Position numbers and translations under genes: made by a program. 64,000 bases of DNA from Shinisaurus crocodilurus (Eukaryota; Chordata; Lepidosauria; Squamata; Shinisauridae). Shown here one piece after another: positions 10,541 through 23,222 of this stretch. A model generated the notes under the pieces. The model saw nothing but the letters and a program-made list of their open reading frames with translations, did not search any database and had not been told where the DNA came from. Position 1 is the stretch's first letter. Each line of letters opens with the position of its first letter. Location of the stretch: assembly GCA_021292165.1 (NCBI GenBank), contig CM037879.1, positions 156,457,278-156,521,277 of the forward strand. The letters run 5' to 3'.

Positions 10541-13500
10541 TATGTTTGCAATCTATGCACTAAGATACAAGTGCAAGGTTAGCCATACCCTGAATCTAAA
10601 GGCTGAGGTATACAATACAGTTGCTGTGTTAATTCAGATCTTTCTCTTTTTACACATGCTGTGGCATGGAGAGAATTGTCCTGTTCATGAAAGAGATGAT
10701 GATACTACAACAATGTCTGGTTGTATTTAAAACATGCAGAAATGCACAGTTCGAACAATATCAGTTCAAGTGTTCATGCCTAAAAGGGTGGGGTGGGGAA
10801 GCAAACATGAAGATTGTTTTTCAGAAGCAAATGAATGTCAGTTTTTTTATTCAGCATATCTTGGAATGAAAAGCTTTGATGACTCAAACTCTATTAGTGC
10901 CAAAAAGATAAAGGAAATTGAATGCATGAGCTGCTTTTTAATGGGCAAACTACTCCCTGTTTTATTTTATTTCTGATTTATTTTATTGTATGATCTGAGA
11001 TAAATCTCACTACTTACCATATTCTATTTTATCGTTCTGACACTAGGGCAAGATGACTATGGCAATAAAACACAAAGGTCACAATCCAATCCACAGTTAT
11101 GCATTCTTAAGTCGCAGTGAAATCATTGTGGATTTTAAAAGTTCATAGCTTTGTGGTGGATTGAGCCAAGATAATTTATATATAACCAATTTTTCATTGG
11201 GTTTACAGGACTCAAACAAAATGTATGGATTTCTTTTCAGTTCTTTTTATCCACATTCAATGCATTTCTAATTATGCATCTGTCATTGGCTGCTTATCCA
11301 TTGGAAACTACAGTATTGGTGCAACTGCAATGGTTTGATGGAATGTTCATAAATATTCTAACTGCTCAAGATGAAGCTGTGAGCATTTAGAATGTGTACA
11401 GACAGTATGGCGTATCATCAAATGTGGGTTGTCACTAAACAGAATTCCCTGTAGAGAATGATAAGCTGGGGAGGGGTGCCATACCCTTCCCTCACCTTCC
11501 ACTTTTTCTTGCTGTAACAGCCCTCAGCCTTCAAAAGCCAGGGCTCCTTTTCAGACTCAGAGACTGGCTAGGAGAAAAGCAGTTGGGAAGGGGTTGCAGG
11601 GGAAAACTGATGAGTGGTTCAGCACTTCCTTCTGCCTGCTGAAATTATCATCCACCCCACTGATTGACAGTTGTTCGGTAGCAACCCACATTCAAAGACA
11701 AAAGGTCTGTGGCCAAACGTGTAGTTTCGCCTTGAAATAAAATATCAGTTGATATCAGTACTGTGTTCAATTAAAATGTGAAAATAACATACATCCTTAG
11801 TGTTTCTGTAGACCTATGTCTTTATGGAATGGGGAATTTCCCTTTCAAAAAAGGGACATCCCTTAAAATTAGAGACATCTGGTAACCCTAGCAACCATTA
11901 AAGGCTGGCTCTTTTCTTTTACACTCAGTAACAAATGTGTTATCAAATAACAATCTTACTTTTTTTTTTTTAAAGCATAGCAAATTATAGTGTCTCAGAA
12001 TGAAATAAAACATTGCTGTGCTGAATTTTGTGGGGTTTTATTTTCAGCACAGAAGTAGCTATGGGGTGGGGGGATGAAGTGCAAAGCTCCTGCCAAAATA
12101 GGTCACCCCTTGTGAAAACAACAACAACAAACACTTTCCATATTGAATAATACTCAGCACGATTCTCCCTCCCTTTCTCTTGGCAATCATTTTGATACGG
12201 GGGTGGCGTGGAGAATGATGTATTATGCTGATGATCACCTCCTTTAACATGGCAGTTGCAACAACTTTAAAGGTGGTAAACATTTCACCCTTTTCTCATT
12301 CCGCCCCAAAAAGGTTGCTGGAACTGGGGCATTTTATGGAGTGCAAATGGGTTAATGGAACAGGTCCCCTCCTTTCAGCTAAGCACGAAAACAAATACCT
12401 GTGGGTACAATTTTAAAGAAATACACTGTTTATACTAATCTAAATATTGTCATGTCATGCAGCATCCTAACCAATTTTCATTCTTTTCTACTGGAAAGTA
12501 AAAGGTCATTGATATGCAGTCGGAAAGAAGAGAAGTATAGCTGGGTAAAACTTCCCATTTTATTTCATTGCTTGATGGGGAAATACAGGGACATGTATGA
12601 CTTTCACCTATAAATCAGAAACAACAAACTGAAGATAGCTTGTAGGGTGGTGACTGTTTCTTTGCTTGCTGTTTGCTACTTAACAAATGATCCCCAGAAA
12701 ACTGAAACTGAGCTACTTGTGGTATTACAAGAAAGTGAAAGACACCTACACTAACAAAAGCAATGCAATTGCCAAGAGGCTGATATGCATTTGATCATTT
12801 GGGGGTGGGAGAGTTCTTAATTTTGGGGGTGTAATGGGTGGGATAAAGCAAGGGTAGAGCACAGCTCCATCACAGCTTTGGAGCTCCCTGGTGCAACAAA
12901 ACCGTGGAGCGTAAATTTGGACTTTTGTCTCTTGAACTTTGTATTGTTAAGAACCTGCCATGAAAAATACTGCTATACTTTTCATAGAACTTGAATTCTT
13001 GTTTGCTATGGATTATGTATTTCCATCGATAGCCCAGAGTTGCCAGATGGCTTGGACTGATGCTGACTCTTGGACTTTTCTATGCCTGGACCCATGTAGC
13101 ATGGGAATACCAATGTACAAGCTATGGTCGTTGAAATCTTTTGCGTGAGTGGGATTACTCTGGACTTAGTCTGGAACTTGCCTTGACTTTGGATTTGATA
13201 GGCCTTCACCCATTTAGCACTGAGGTTCCAACAAAGATTTCAAGGCTGGACTAAACCTTTGCATGTGTGGATTTGTTTAGGTCTTTTTCTATAACCTTTG
13301 TCTTTGATTGCCTGCTGGGATGGCTTACACCAGGAATCATTCAAGCCCCTTGCCCTGTATTCTGAGCCATGGAGATTACAACGGGGAAACCAAGTTGTCT
13401 AGATCTCTGACACGGACGGTTATCGTTACTAGCTTTGGATTGTTTTGGAATTTCTTATGGAGCCTATAGCTAATTTTCACCAACTATATGATTTCTGAAG

Positions 13501-14023
13501 AGTGTAACCATTAAGCTTTTATTACTGTGGGATTTGCTACAATAAAAGAGTCTCACTGATTTGTGGTGTCCTGTGTCAGAATGCCACAGTGTGTGCTAGA
13601 AGGATCAAGCCCATGATAGCCCTAACGGAAGAGATGAATGGATCAAGGTGCAGGCTATATGCTACTTTTGCAAAGGAGATTGATATCCTCACCATGACTT
13701 TTCCAGCCTGTAGCCGTGTAATGTAAAGCAGCACTCACAACTTAAACCGAGGTGGGTGGGGATCTCATCGTGAATTTCCCTGACATACACTCCCTCCATG
13801 CCACTGGCAGCCACTGGTGTGGGTGAGGATATTCATCATGTAATGGTCACAATAAACATGGAGAGTGCTACTATTGTTACAACTGGGCAGTAGCAAACTA
13901 AACATGGAGATTCTGATCCTGGTAATGACCATACCATGTAGCAAAAGACTAACTCTATGGGAGCAGGGGGGGACACCCTTCAACTTTTGTTTGTTTAAAA
14001 CAACTATATCTGGAGTAATGACA
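10541..14023. other. Long intergenic stretch, one MITE-like inverted pair
   Basis: About 11419-11694 carries AATGTGGGTTGTCACTAAAC at the left and, mirrored, GTTCGGTAGCAACCCACATT at the right. It is probably a 275-bp non-autonomous element, but without a clear target duplication. Sequence at 12880-13560 with a TACAATAAAAGAGTCTC segment could be a decayed retroelement end. No gene recognised. Confidence 0.5.
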
Positions 14024-14025
14024 CA

Positions 14026-14945
14026 GGGTGCTTCCAGACAAAGGGATCCTAGCACTAGCAACCAGAAGGCATTGTGCACTGTGCTATCTTTTTTTACCTT
14101 ACTAGATTTCAGGGATGTTGAAGAGTCCTTGGTTTCGAGTCATGAGTCGAGTCACGAGTCTTTGGACCCGAGTCTCGAGTCCGAGTCCTTGGTCCAAAAT
14201 GGTGACTCACGAGTCACGAGTCACTCCCAAAGCTGACTCCACGAGTCCCTATTAAACTCAATGGGGGGGGTTTCCCAACAAAATAAGGCTATTTCAGATG
14301 TGTGACTTAAATAAATTCTAGGCACAAGTGTGCCTTTTTATTTCAAAACTCTGCAACTGATTTTGGCAAGAACAGACCAGGCAGACAAACAAACCCAAAA
14401 TAACCAGCCAGGCAGAGGAGGCAGGGAACCCCAAAACAGGCAGGCAGAAGCCTTTGTCTTGGACAATTCAAACTGTGGAACTGGTTAAGAAGAGACCAGG
14501 CAGGCAGAGGAGGCAGGGAACTCCAAACAGGCAGGCAAAGGCAGCCAAACCCAAAATGTCTGAAAGGTTGCATTTTAGGAAAATGATTTTAAAAAATAAA
14601 ATCTTCGCCGGCAATCGCACTCCTCTCCACTCCTTTTGGCACAGCCCAGGGATGTTGAAGAGTCCTTGGTCACGAGTCACGAGTCGAGTCTCGAGTCCTA
14701 TTAAAAATATTGGGACTCGAGTGGGACTCGAGTCAGAGGGGGGATTCAGTCCGACTCACGAGTCGAGTCCTGGAGTCCGAGTCCCCATCCCTGCTAGATA
14801 TTCTGCAGGAACAGAAAAGGCAGAAGTGGTTGGAAAACACAGGAGGGCTACGAGTAGATGCCATTGTTGGAACCCCTGTAAACCTCTGAGAAAGAGGCAG
14901 GGCATTGTGTCACATTGACACATCAAAACCTCATTGGAAGCACAG
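14026..14945 (+). mobile_element. GGGTGCTTCCAGATG-family MITE split by a hAT element
   Basis: The left part begins CAGGGTGCTTCCAGAC and includes CCTAGCACTAGCAACC. The right part resumes at about 14794 with CTAGATATTCTGCAGGAAC and ends near TTGGAAGCACAGCCC. The hAT at 14110-14793 interrupts it and is therefore younger. Confidence 0.7.
14110..14793. mobile_element. GAGTC-rich hAT-like element (684 bp)
   Basis: The ends are CAGGGATGTTGAAGAGTCC and GAGTCCCCATCCCTG. The flanks CTAGATTT (14102-14109) and CTAGATAT (14794-14801) match at 7 of 8. The interior repeats AGGCAGGCAGAGGAGG blocks. A second internal copy of the left end (CAGGGATGTTGAAGAGTCC, about 14648) means the last 146 bp alone also have the form of a complete MITE. 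Confidence 0.9.
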
Positions 14946-15783
14946 CCCGTTTGATCAATGAGTCAGATTTTGGTTGGGAAGTCTTTTGTTCCATTAGCAT
15001 TAGCTATCCCTTGAAACCTCAGCCATAAGAACTGCAACTCAGAAATCTTTCCTCCTCAGGAGTGACCAATGATCTACCTCAGAGCCTGCCCTCGAAGAAA
15101 CTCTTGTTTCTAGAACGTTATACTGAAAGGTCAGATGGGGACAATAAGGAGCTTGTGCAAAGCACAATCCACAACTTATACTGCTTAAGAAGAGTTCAGG
15201 CTACTGTAAAATAAGTTTGCTGAGTAGAACATTAATCACTTTTCTAAGTCAGCATTCAAGCACTTTCCAACAGCCCTCAGCCTATACTCACTACCTGCAG
15301 TTTCCCTGATATATTAAAGGCAGTTTTCTTACTATGCCATATATCTGATGAGCTCACTTTGCTGACATTGATTTTCTTCTTATTCTTTTCAGTTTAGCTG
15401 CTAGCCTTACAATATGAATAGCAACTCTCCTGGTTTCTCATAATCTATTTCTACCTTAAGCTGAAAACCTTCCTCTGCCTTCTTCATGTGAAAATGTGAT
15501 GTTCTGTAAGTAAACTTGTAAATTATCTTGTTCAGCCATCTTTATACATTACTTTTAGGGTGACCTTTGTAAAATTGCAGTGAATGAATATTAATGAGCC
15601 TCCCTCTAGCAGAAAATGAATTGAATGTCACCCAGTATTTTATTGTGGGCAGAAGAAACAGGGGTTGTTGTTTTTTTTCAGAAGTGGCAGTCAGCAATAA
15701 GTAACTTATTATGCTACTTTCTGTAGCCTGCCATGTTCCTGGGAAGTGCCCCTATAATCTCTCTATCACCTCAGTTAAAGGAT
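14946..15783. other. Intergenic, nothing recognised
   Basis: AT-rich, no gene or clear repeat. Confidence 0.5.
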
Positions 15784-15786
15784 TTA

Positions 15787-15918
15787 GGGTGCAATCTTAT
15801 GCCTGTTTAGACAGAAAAAAATCCTACAACTCCCAGCATCCCCCAGCCAGCAATGCTGGCTAGAGAATACTGGAAGTTGTAGGACTTTTTCTGTCTAAAC
15901 AGGCATAGGATTGCACCC
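15787..15918. mobile_element. Palindromic MITE with TTA duplication (Harbinger-like)
   Basis: The ends GGGTGCAATCTTATGCCTG and CAGGCATAGGATTGCACCC are inverted repeats. The inner CCTACAACTCCCAGCAT and ACTGGAAGTTGTAGG also pair, so the whole 132 bp folds. TTA lies directly on both sides (15784-15786 and 15919-15921), the 3-bp duplication typical of PIF/Harbinger. A related shorter copy is at 61373-61456. Confidence 0.8.
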
Positions 15919-15921
15919 TTA

Positions 15922-16829
15922 GGATCTGATTTGGAAGCATGAATGATCAGTGATCAGACACACTACACACACTAAACAGTAACAGTGTCTATTCTAGAAT
16001 GTTTACACAAGGAAAACATAATGGAAGTTTGAAATTCAATTTGATCAGACACAGGATATGAAGGGACCCTAGATGGTCTAAGTCATGCCCTAGTGTGTAT
16101 TATCATAATGCTATATGGATCCTGCCATTTCTGTGGCAAACAGATTGATTGGTTTGGAGAATATCATCAGGAGAATTGGCCAGCAACTCACATTGACACA
16201 CAGGACTTACACTGAAGACTATAAACCCAATCCTAGATACTAATGTTTTGAGCACCTAAGTGGAGGTTACATATACCTGCATATAGCCTCACAGCTTTAT
16301 ATTGGGCAAATCACTTACATGATTTATTTCAAGTTTGGAGCCTCATTAAAAGGTTATGTAGTAGGCTGTGATAACAATTCAGAAGTTCCCTTCTTTCAGA
16401 ATTTCTCCTCAGTTCTACTTACTATATCCCTTAATATACCCTCCCATTTCCTAACAGCCAAGAACATTAATACCATTTGTTTTTTTTCACTTCACACAAT
16501 TATACATGCTGGAGTTGAACTATTTGCTTCTGTCTATGAGGTCTTTCTGAAATTTTCTTATAATGGCTAATGAGAAGGTGTTTATTGCTAAGGGGCAGTT
16601 TATGTTGGAAAAATTCCATACTGTACTGCAAATGTCTGACCAAAACTGAGAAGAACTTGAAATGAAAAAGTTTTATAACAAATAAAGTTTTATAACGGTA
16701 TCTTGTCATTGTAAGATACTGATAATGGTTCTGTACTAGAAGACTGATGCTTCAGCGAATGGCAGCAAAATTAAATGACCACTGTAGGAGAGCTTCTGAG
16801 TGTGGTTTTTCTCCACTGATCACAGTGGG
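15922..16829. other. Intergenic, nothing recognised
   Basis: No gene or repeat family recognised by eye. Confidence 0.5.
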
Positions 16830-16830
16830 T

Positions 16831-18108
16831 GGGTTTGCATGAACAGGCAACAATTGTGGTGCGTTCCCACGATTGTTTGCCGGATCGCGAGAAGCAACAA
16901 CGATAAGCCCGACAGACGATCGGGCTCATCATTGTTGCTTCATCCCCTCCCCTCCTTCCCCCTCATTCCTCCCTGGCAGCGATATCCCATGGTACACAGC
17001 AGTGAGAAATGAGGCTCCTCTCATTGACAGCCACAATTGCAAGCCGATTTCTGCTTGCGGGGAAGCCTCTCGAGCGGCAGAGCAGAGTGGCGGGAAGCAC
17101 CCCCCACTCTGCCCTTTGCTTTCCCGCATGGGGAAAGCAAAGGGTGGAGTGGGCAGGTGATTCCTGCCACCCTGCTCCACTGCCTGAGAGGTTTACCTGC
17201 TGGAGGTGGTGACACAGTCCCTGCCTCCAGCAAGTAAACCTCTACAGTGGAGTGGGTGACGGGAAGCCCCTGCACGCTCCGCCCTTTTCTTTCCCGGGTG
17301 AGGAAAGCAAAGGGTGCAGTGGGTGTGTGATTCCCACTGCCCTGCTCCGCCACCTGAGAGGTTTATTCTGCTGGAGGTGGGGACACAGTCCCCACCTCCA
17401 GCAAGTAAACTTCTCGGGTGGTGCAGAGGGGTGGAGTCTGCTCCTGTCAATGGCGCGAGTTCTCCAGGGAAAGCAAAGGGCGGAGACGGCAGGCGCTTCC
17501 TACACTCACCGGGGTGGCGGCACCAGTGACTGCGGGAAGTGCCTCCATTCCCGCAGCTGCTCAGCACATGGAGCAGCCATGGGAATCAGAGCACGGCCTC
17601 CCCTTGAGAGAAAACCTTTCAGGGAGGAGGCTGTGCTCTGATCCCTGCAGCTGCGCAGTGTGCCAAGTGGCTGAACGGAGAAGATTGCTGTCTCCTGCCT
17701 CCTCCTCTTCCAGAGGTCTACTCTGGAGGAGGAGGTGGGGTGCCCGATCCACTCCGTGGCAGGGCCGGAGGAAGCCTCTGACAGCTGCCTCCTAGCGCTG
17801 TTTTGGCACTTGGGGGGCAGCTGTCAGCTGCACTCTGTGGCCAGCCGCTTGGCAGGAGTGGCAATGTTCACTCTTGCCAAGCAGCTTGCTTGTTCTAAGG
17901 CTTGTGCCATGATGGGTCATGTTGTCCGAGTTCAGACAACACGACAAACCATCGTGGTACAAACAAATCCTAGAACAGACCATTGTGACTTATTGTTCTT
18001 CAAAACAATGATAAGTCACAATAGTGAGTCACAACAACTGGGTTTGAATGACACGCCCGAAAAGCAACGGTGAGTCACCACCGTTGCTTATCGTGTTGTC
18101 CGAACCCA
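16831..18108. mobile_element. GC-rich composite DNA element with inverted ends
   Basis: It begins GGGTTTGCATGAACAGGC and ends TATCGTGTTGTCCGAACCC, an imperfect inverted pair like the ends of 20798-21445. Inside are repeats of about 185 bp around GAGGTTTACCTGCTGGAGG, CTCCAGCAAGTAAAC and CCCTTTGCTTTCCC. From about 17926 a further inverted set (GACAACACGACAAACCAT, then GTGAGTCACCACCGTTGC) suggests nesting. No target duplication was identified and no transposase is present. The many overlapping frames are products of the GC-rich repeats. Confidence 0.6.
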
Positions 18109-18295
18109 AATTGTGCTTTCTCTGGTGACATGCCAGCATGTGGAACATCTGCAAACCAGAAGTCAACTCTGCCAGTCCCCATACTGATCACTTCTAATCC
18201 ACATGTACAAGTATATCCACATGGAGAATGGAGCAACAGTAGATCTAAACCCCACAATGAGGTATTTCCCCATGATGAGATACCCCCCATGATGA

Positions 18296-18450
18296 TGATG
18301 ATTGTTATTATTATTTATTCAATTTATATCCCACCTATATACCAATACCCTAGGTGGCATACAAGATTATAACCAATTTATACCAAACAAATATAGAATA
18401 AAAACATATATACCATTAAGCATAAAAGCAAGATGAAAATTCCAAAAAAT
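18296..18450 (-). mobile_element. L2/CR1-type LINE 3' tail fragment
   Basis: TTATTCAATTTATATCCCAC followed by CTAGGTGGCATACAAG and an A-rich stretch resembles the reverse of LINE tails ending in GGTATAAAT(AAATA)n. Confidence 0.5.
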
Positions 18451-18594
18451 AATTTTTAAAGAGGTACGTACTTTCTGTTTGCTTCCACATATGCAGTTAT
18501 GGGAAACTATACCTGGCTTAGTACCCTAATTTGCCCCTGTTGCACCACCTGTTTTGCTAGAGATGGAATCCAGAAATAAGTATGATGTGAGTGG

Positions 18595-19375
18595 CAGGGA
18601 TGTTGAAGAGTCCTTTGTCTCGAGTCACGAGTCAAGTCACGAGTCTTTGGACCCGAGTCTCGAGTCCGAGTCCTTGGTCCAAAATGGTGACTCACGAGTC
18701 ACGAGTCCTGAGTCACTCCCAAAACTGACTCCACGAGTCCCTATTAAAATCAATGGGGTTTCCCCCCAACAAAATAAGGCTACTTCATATGTGTGGCTTA
18801 AATAAATTCTAGGCACAAGTGTGCCTTTTTATTTCAAAACTCTGCAACTGATTTTGGCAAGAACAGACCAGGCAGACAAACCCAAAATAACCAGGCAGGC
18901 AGAGGAGGCAGGGAACCCCAAAGCAGGCAGGCAGAGGCCTTTGTCTTGGACAATTCAAACTGTGGAACTGGTTAAGAAGAGACCAGGCAGGCAGAGGAGG
19001 CAAGGAACCCCAAACAGGCAGGCAGAGGCAGCCAAACCCAAAATGTCTGACCCTAACCCTAACCCCCCACAACAACACATCAATCAAAATAAATCTCAAC
19101 ACATCGTTGGGGCAGCGCTCCTGGTAGCTGTCCATAGTGGCCGAGCAGCGGCAGCGCGCCTCGCCTCCATGCGCTCTTCACCGGTGATCGCGCTCCTTCT
19201 GGCACAGCCAGAAGACTCATCAACAGCCCAGGGATGTTGACGAGTCCTTGGTCTCGAGTCCCGAGTCGAGTCTCGAGTCCCATTAAAAATATTGGGACTT
19301 GAGTCAGACTCGAGTCAGAGGGGGGACTCAGTCCGACTCACGAGTCGAGTCCTCGAGTCCAAGTCCCCATCCCTG
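18595..19375. mobile_element. GAGTC-rich hAT-like element, complete (781 bp)
   Basis: The perfect 8-bp duplication GTGAGTGG is at 18587-18594 and 19376-19383. The left end is CAGGGATGTTGAAGAGTCC and the right end GTCCCCATCCCTG. It has the same structure as 14110-14793. Unlike that copy it has CCCTAACCCTAACC at about 19050, followed by about 170 bp not found there. An internal second left end lies near 19228. Confidence 0.95.
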
Positions 19376-19586
19376 GTGAGTGGCCACCATCACTAAACTC
19401 CAACCACTGTCATTGCACTGCAATCACTGAAAGGATCTGTTCCTCTGGAACAACTTGCCATGCAGAATCTCCTGTCTCTACACACCCAAAATTTAGCCAA
19501 AGTACTCCAAATTAAGGTATCTTCTTCCCAGTAGATGTGTTCAGGTTTACATGCTAGTGATCAATCTATGCTTTGATTTGAATTTC

Positions 19587-19788
19587 TTTCTCTTTTTTTG
19601 TAATTTTTTTAATTTGAATTTTAAAATCCATAAATACAAAATACAAAAAACAGAACAAAACAAAAACCAAACAAACATACACTACAGAGACAAAACAACA
19701 TTAAACTAAAAAGGACTTCCAATTTTCCCACAACCAAGTATAAGTAACATCAAATATTCTATATAATAATTATAAAGAAATTGCTTTC
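19587..19788 (-). mobile_element. 5'-truncated L1 3' end (202 bp)
   Basis: A perfect 15-bp target duplication TTTGATTTGAATTTC flanks it (19572-19586 and 19789-19803). The poly-T-like start on the plus strand (TCTTTTTTTG) is the poly-A tail of an L1 inserted on the minus strand. The A-rich interior resembles the 3' end of the large L1 at 36161. Confidence 0.9.
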
Positions 19789-19803
19789 TTTGATTTGAAT
19801 TTC

Positions 19804-20797
19804 AATGAAACATACATCTAAGGATCTCCACATGTGGGGAGGTAATCTTTTGCTCATACTGTACAATCACATAAATTCATTTAACTGTGGAGTTTCTCCT
19901 GGTTTACAGAGGGGTGTGAACTTGACTTTTCAAATACCCAAACTAGGGAATCATTCTTTCATCCTAATCACTAACCCTAGTCTTCATTATTTGCCTCCTT
20001 CCTGCAATAAAGAACATGGACAGATTTCCTTGGTAGCATTTTCTTGCCTAGCAGGAGCACAAGTAGATCCATCTATGGTGTATTTCATTCCCAATTCTCC
20101 ATGCAGACATTTCTTACAATTTATTGCAATTGCTTGATTAATCTTAAAGCTACATTTTTATCAGTCCCTTATGGCAAATTTGCATCAATGTATTAATTAC
20201 CAGCATCCAAAATGAATTCAGAAATATTGCTACTAGCTATTCAAAATCACATAATTCAATTATTCATAAATTTAAAACAGCCCCATTAATTTATTATTGA
20301 AATTTTTGTTTGTTTGAGTGTACATAATACGACATAAGTATTTGGAAGTTATTGTAAATAAATTTTTATATTAGACATATGCATGGAATTTTTATACATG
20401 AATTTTAAATATAACTACTTCTCCAACACTGAGAATTTTTAATATAAGCATCATTTTTAAGTTATGTTGATAATATTGCTCTCAGCAGTGACCGGAGTGC
20501 ATATATATCCTTTCATCTGAAGCTAGGTTAATGTGATATGTTCATCTTCATAATTAGGGAGTCAAACTAAACTTGAATCCAAATGGGAACAAACCTTTAT
20601 TTTTTTCCTGAACGAGAAGAGAATCTGAAAGTGTCAAGATTAGAACAGTTGCAAAACAAACAAAATCAGGTTACCGGTTCAGAATAAGGGTTTGATCAAA
20701 AACATGTGATGTAGTACATTCACTGTCTTCACCAAAAACTGCAAGCCCTCCCTGATGTCCTTTGCCTTCAATACATTTGGAAAGAGAGGCAGTGACT
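19804..20797. other. Intergenic AT-rich DNA
   Basis: No gene or repeat recognised. Confidence 0.5.
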
Positions 20798-21445
20798 GGG
20801 TTCACAGGACACGACACCCCCCCCCCTGGCTTATAAACCCTGGGTGGGGTTGTCATGCAAACCTGCCATGGGTTATTCGGTGTGGTTTATAACCCCAGCT
20901 TCTGGGCTTATAAACCACACTGGCACCCCATGGCTTGCTGTAGGGTTTGGTAGCCACTCTTGGGGTTGCTGTTTCATCTGAACCTGAACAATACAACAAC
21001 CCCTGGAGTAACCCAAACGGCTACAGAGTCACTTCGCAAGAGTGGCAAGAGATCCTTGCCACTTTTGCCAAGCAGCTGCTGGGCGAGCCACAATGAGGGA
21101 TGTCCGCTCCTACCTGTCACTGCCGTGTGCGTGGTGGCGGTGAGAGGAGTGGCACTGACAGCCCTCACCAGGCTCACGAGGCCTCCTCATGAGCTGGGGT
21201 GAAGTATGTCAGTGATCCCTGCTCCCCACTCCGCTCCCCACCACCACTGAAAGCAGCAGCAGGGAGCAGGGAAAACTTCGGTGCTCCTGTGGGATCCCCT
21301 GGGATACCTGCGGGAGGACTGAAGGGGGAGGCGGCGGCATCCAACAGGCACCAATTGTCTGTTGGGTGCATTGAGGGTAGGATGGCTTATAAGCCACACT
21401 GTGTAGCTTTCTAACACAGTGTGACTTATTGTGTCATGCAAACCC
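20798..21445. mobile_element. GC-rich DNA element with inverted ends (about 650 bp)
   Basis: The left end GGGTTCACAGGACACGACAC and right end ATTGTGTCATGCAAACCC are imperfect inverted repeats. Inner GGCTTATAAACC / GGCTTATAAGCC motifs repeat. It is related by its ends to 16831-18108. No flanking duplication seen. Confidence 0.6.
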
Positions 21446-23020
21446 TCCCATTGGGTGGGTGGAGGTCAGTTCACAGGTATGGAGGCCTCAAGGCCATGTT
21501 ACATTTCCCATAGATTTAAATCAGGTTTAGAAATCTTGACAATTCAGAATGGATGCAATTTTAAATCAGATTAATTTCAGACTTCTATCATTTTGCAAAT
21601 TAATCCACTTTAATGGACCTATGCTGAATTGGGGGGGGGGGGGAATTCCCCATCATTAGTCATAGAATTTGAATGATCTTTTGGACTTACTGTTTTGCAT
21701 GTTTGTGAGTGGCTACTTACTGCCTAGCATTCAAGGAGGAACTATATGGCGCATGCAAACACATTCTACAAAACCCAAATGTTTGTTTCTTGTAGGAAAA
21801 GCAGCTCTTCAGGACAAGCCAATTTAGAACTGAAAAGCAGAGAGGGAGAAGAGGCTTAACCCTTCCCCTGCTGCTCTTTGAATGAAAATTACCTTGCCCA
21901 GCTGCTTCCCACAGCCCCAGGTTTTAAAAGTGTGTTAGCAAGACTAAATGTATTTCTAGAATCCTGTGCAGGAAGAAGCAGCTTAAGGGGAATTTTTGGT
22001 GGCAAAGTGGTATGGAACCACTCAGTATGGAACCCTGGAAGTGGCTTAAGGAGGAATTTTGGTGACAAAGTAGTGTGCAGGGAAAGATCGAGCATATCTC
22101 CCCATGCTGCTGCTTCCCTCTCAAAGCCATTTTTCCTCAAAAGAAATTGCTGTTGGAAATTTGCTACACCTGCTTGTGTATAATATGTCGTTTCTCCCTC
22201 AAACATTTTCCAATAAGTGAATAAGCATAATGTCTGTGTGCTCTTCCCACTGATGTCATCAGTATGTGCCACAGTTTCCTGGCATCAAATCTAATGAGGA
22301 ACAGAAGTTATAATAGAAGCCTTTGTGCACAGAGTTTTTAGAGTGTTGCTATAGTCATGCGTTTCACAGAAAATGCCGTTATGGTAATGCTATTCAAATC
22401 GAAAGGCGACACACTGCCAAAGTCCAGTGATTCAAAAATAGCCTATCATCACATAATTTGTCTAATGTAGCTGGTGTAATTTTGGCTAATCCAATTCTTC
22501 TTGATCTAATATTGATATTCAATCTGCAATTAAAGAGATGTCTCTAGTTCTAATCTCCAAACATATTAATCAAAAATCTCTTTTTTTTAGAAAAGGAAAA
22601 TAACTATTCATTACCCTAAAATGCTTTATTTTACCTTTAGTTTCATGATTAATTATTCTATCTTCTTTGGTTTTACTGTTTTTGCCATTGCCATTTGTTT
22701 TGCTTTTGATTTATGGCAATACTTTCTTCCAAAAGTAAGCCAATCTGACTGAAAAAAAAGCCTTGAATGTTTCTAAACACAAAACAATACAAACAGAAGT
22801 AATACTTTAAATAAACACTTAAAGACCCAGTTCCAGCATAATGTGACTTCTTATGGATTTGTATCTAGGGGACTCCAGTATCAAATAAATGCCACAACTA
22901 CTGAGATTCTTACAGAAGAGTTTGATAACAACAGATGTTTATTTTGAATGGCCAATAACTCCAGAAATCAAATGAACATAGATGCTTTTAATAATAGAAC
23001 TGTTGTTGATTAGAACTATG
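21446..23020. other. Intergenic; one G-run
   Basis: There is a G homopolymer of about 12 at 21631-21642. At about 21960-22080 the pattern GAAGAAGCAGCTTAAGG ... GGAATTTTTGGTGGCAAAG is partly repeated in tandem. No gene recognised. Confidence 0.45.
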
Positions 23021-23029
23021 ATTGGCCCC

Positions 23030-23222
23030 ACTCTTTTGGCTTTTAGAAAGGGTGTGAAGATGCATCTTTTCAATTTAGCCTTTTAAATTGTGTAGTTGTT
23101 TTTATGTTTTTCATGTTCTTGTTTTGATTGTTTTACTGCTTTAAATTGTTCTGCACTGCCTTGATGGCTTTTTGACAAATAAGATGGTACTGTATATGAA
23201 TGTTAATAAATAAATATAATTT
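23030..23222 (+). mobile_element. L2-like LINE 3'-end fragment
   Basis: The sequence ends GGTACTGTATATGAATG and TTAATAAATAAATA, preceded by TTTTACTGCTTTAAATTG and CACTGCCTTGATGG, the typical pattern of L2-type 3' ends in reptiles. Confidence 0.6.

Noticed and set aside
16831..17800. Series of 60-130-codon ORFs on both strands
   Set aside because: They fall in a GC-rich repetitive DNA element; overlapping shadows without protein similarity.
19045..19065. Interstitial telomere
   Set aside because: Only about two to three CCCTAA units inside a transposon; too short to call a telomeric repeat array.
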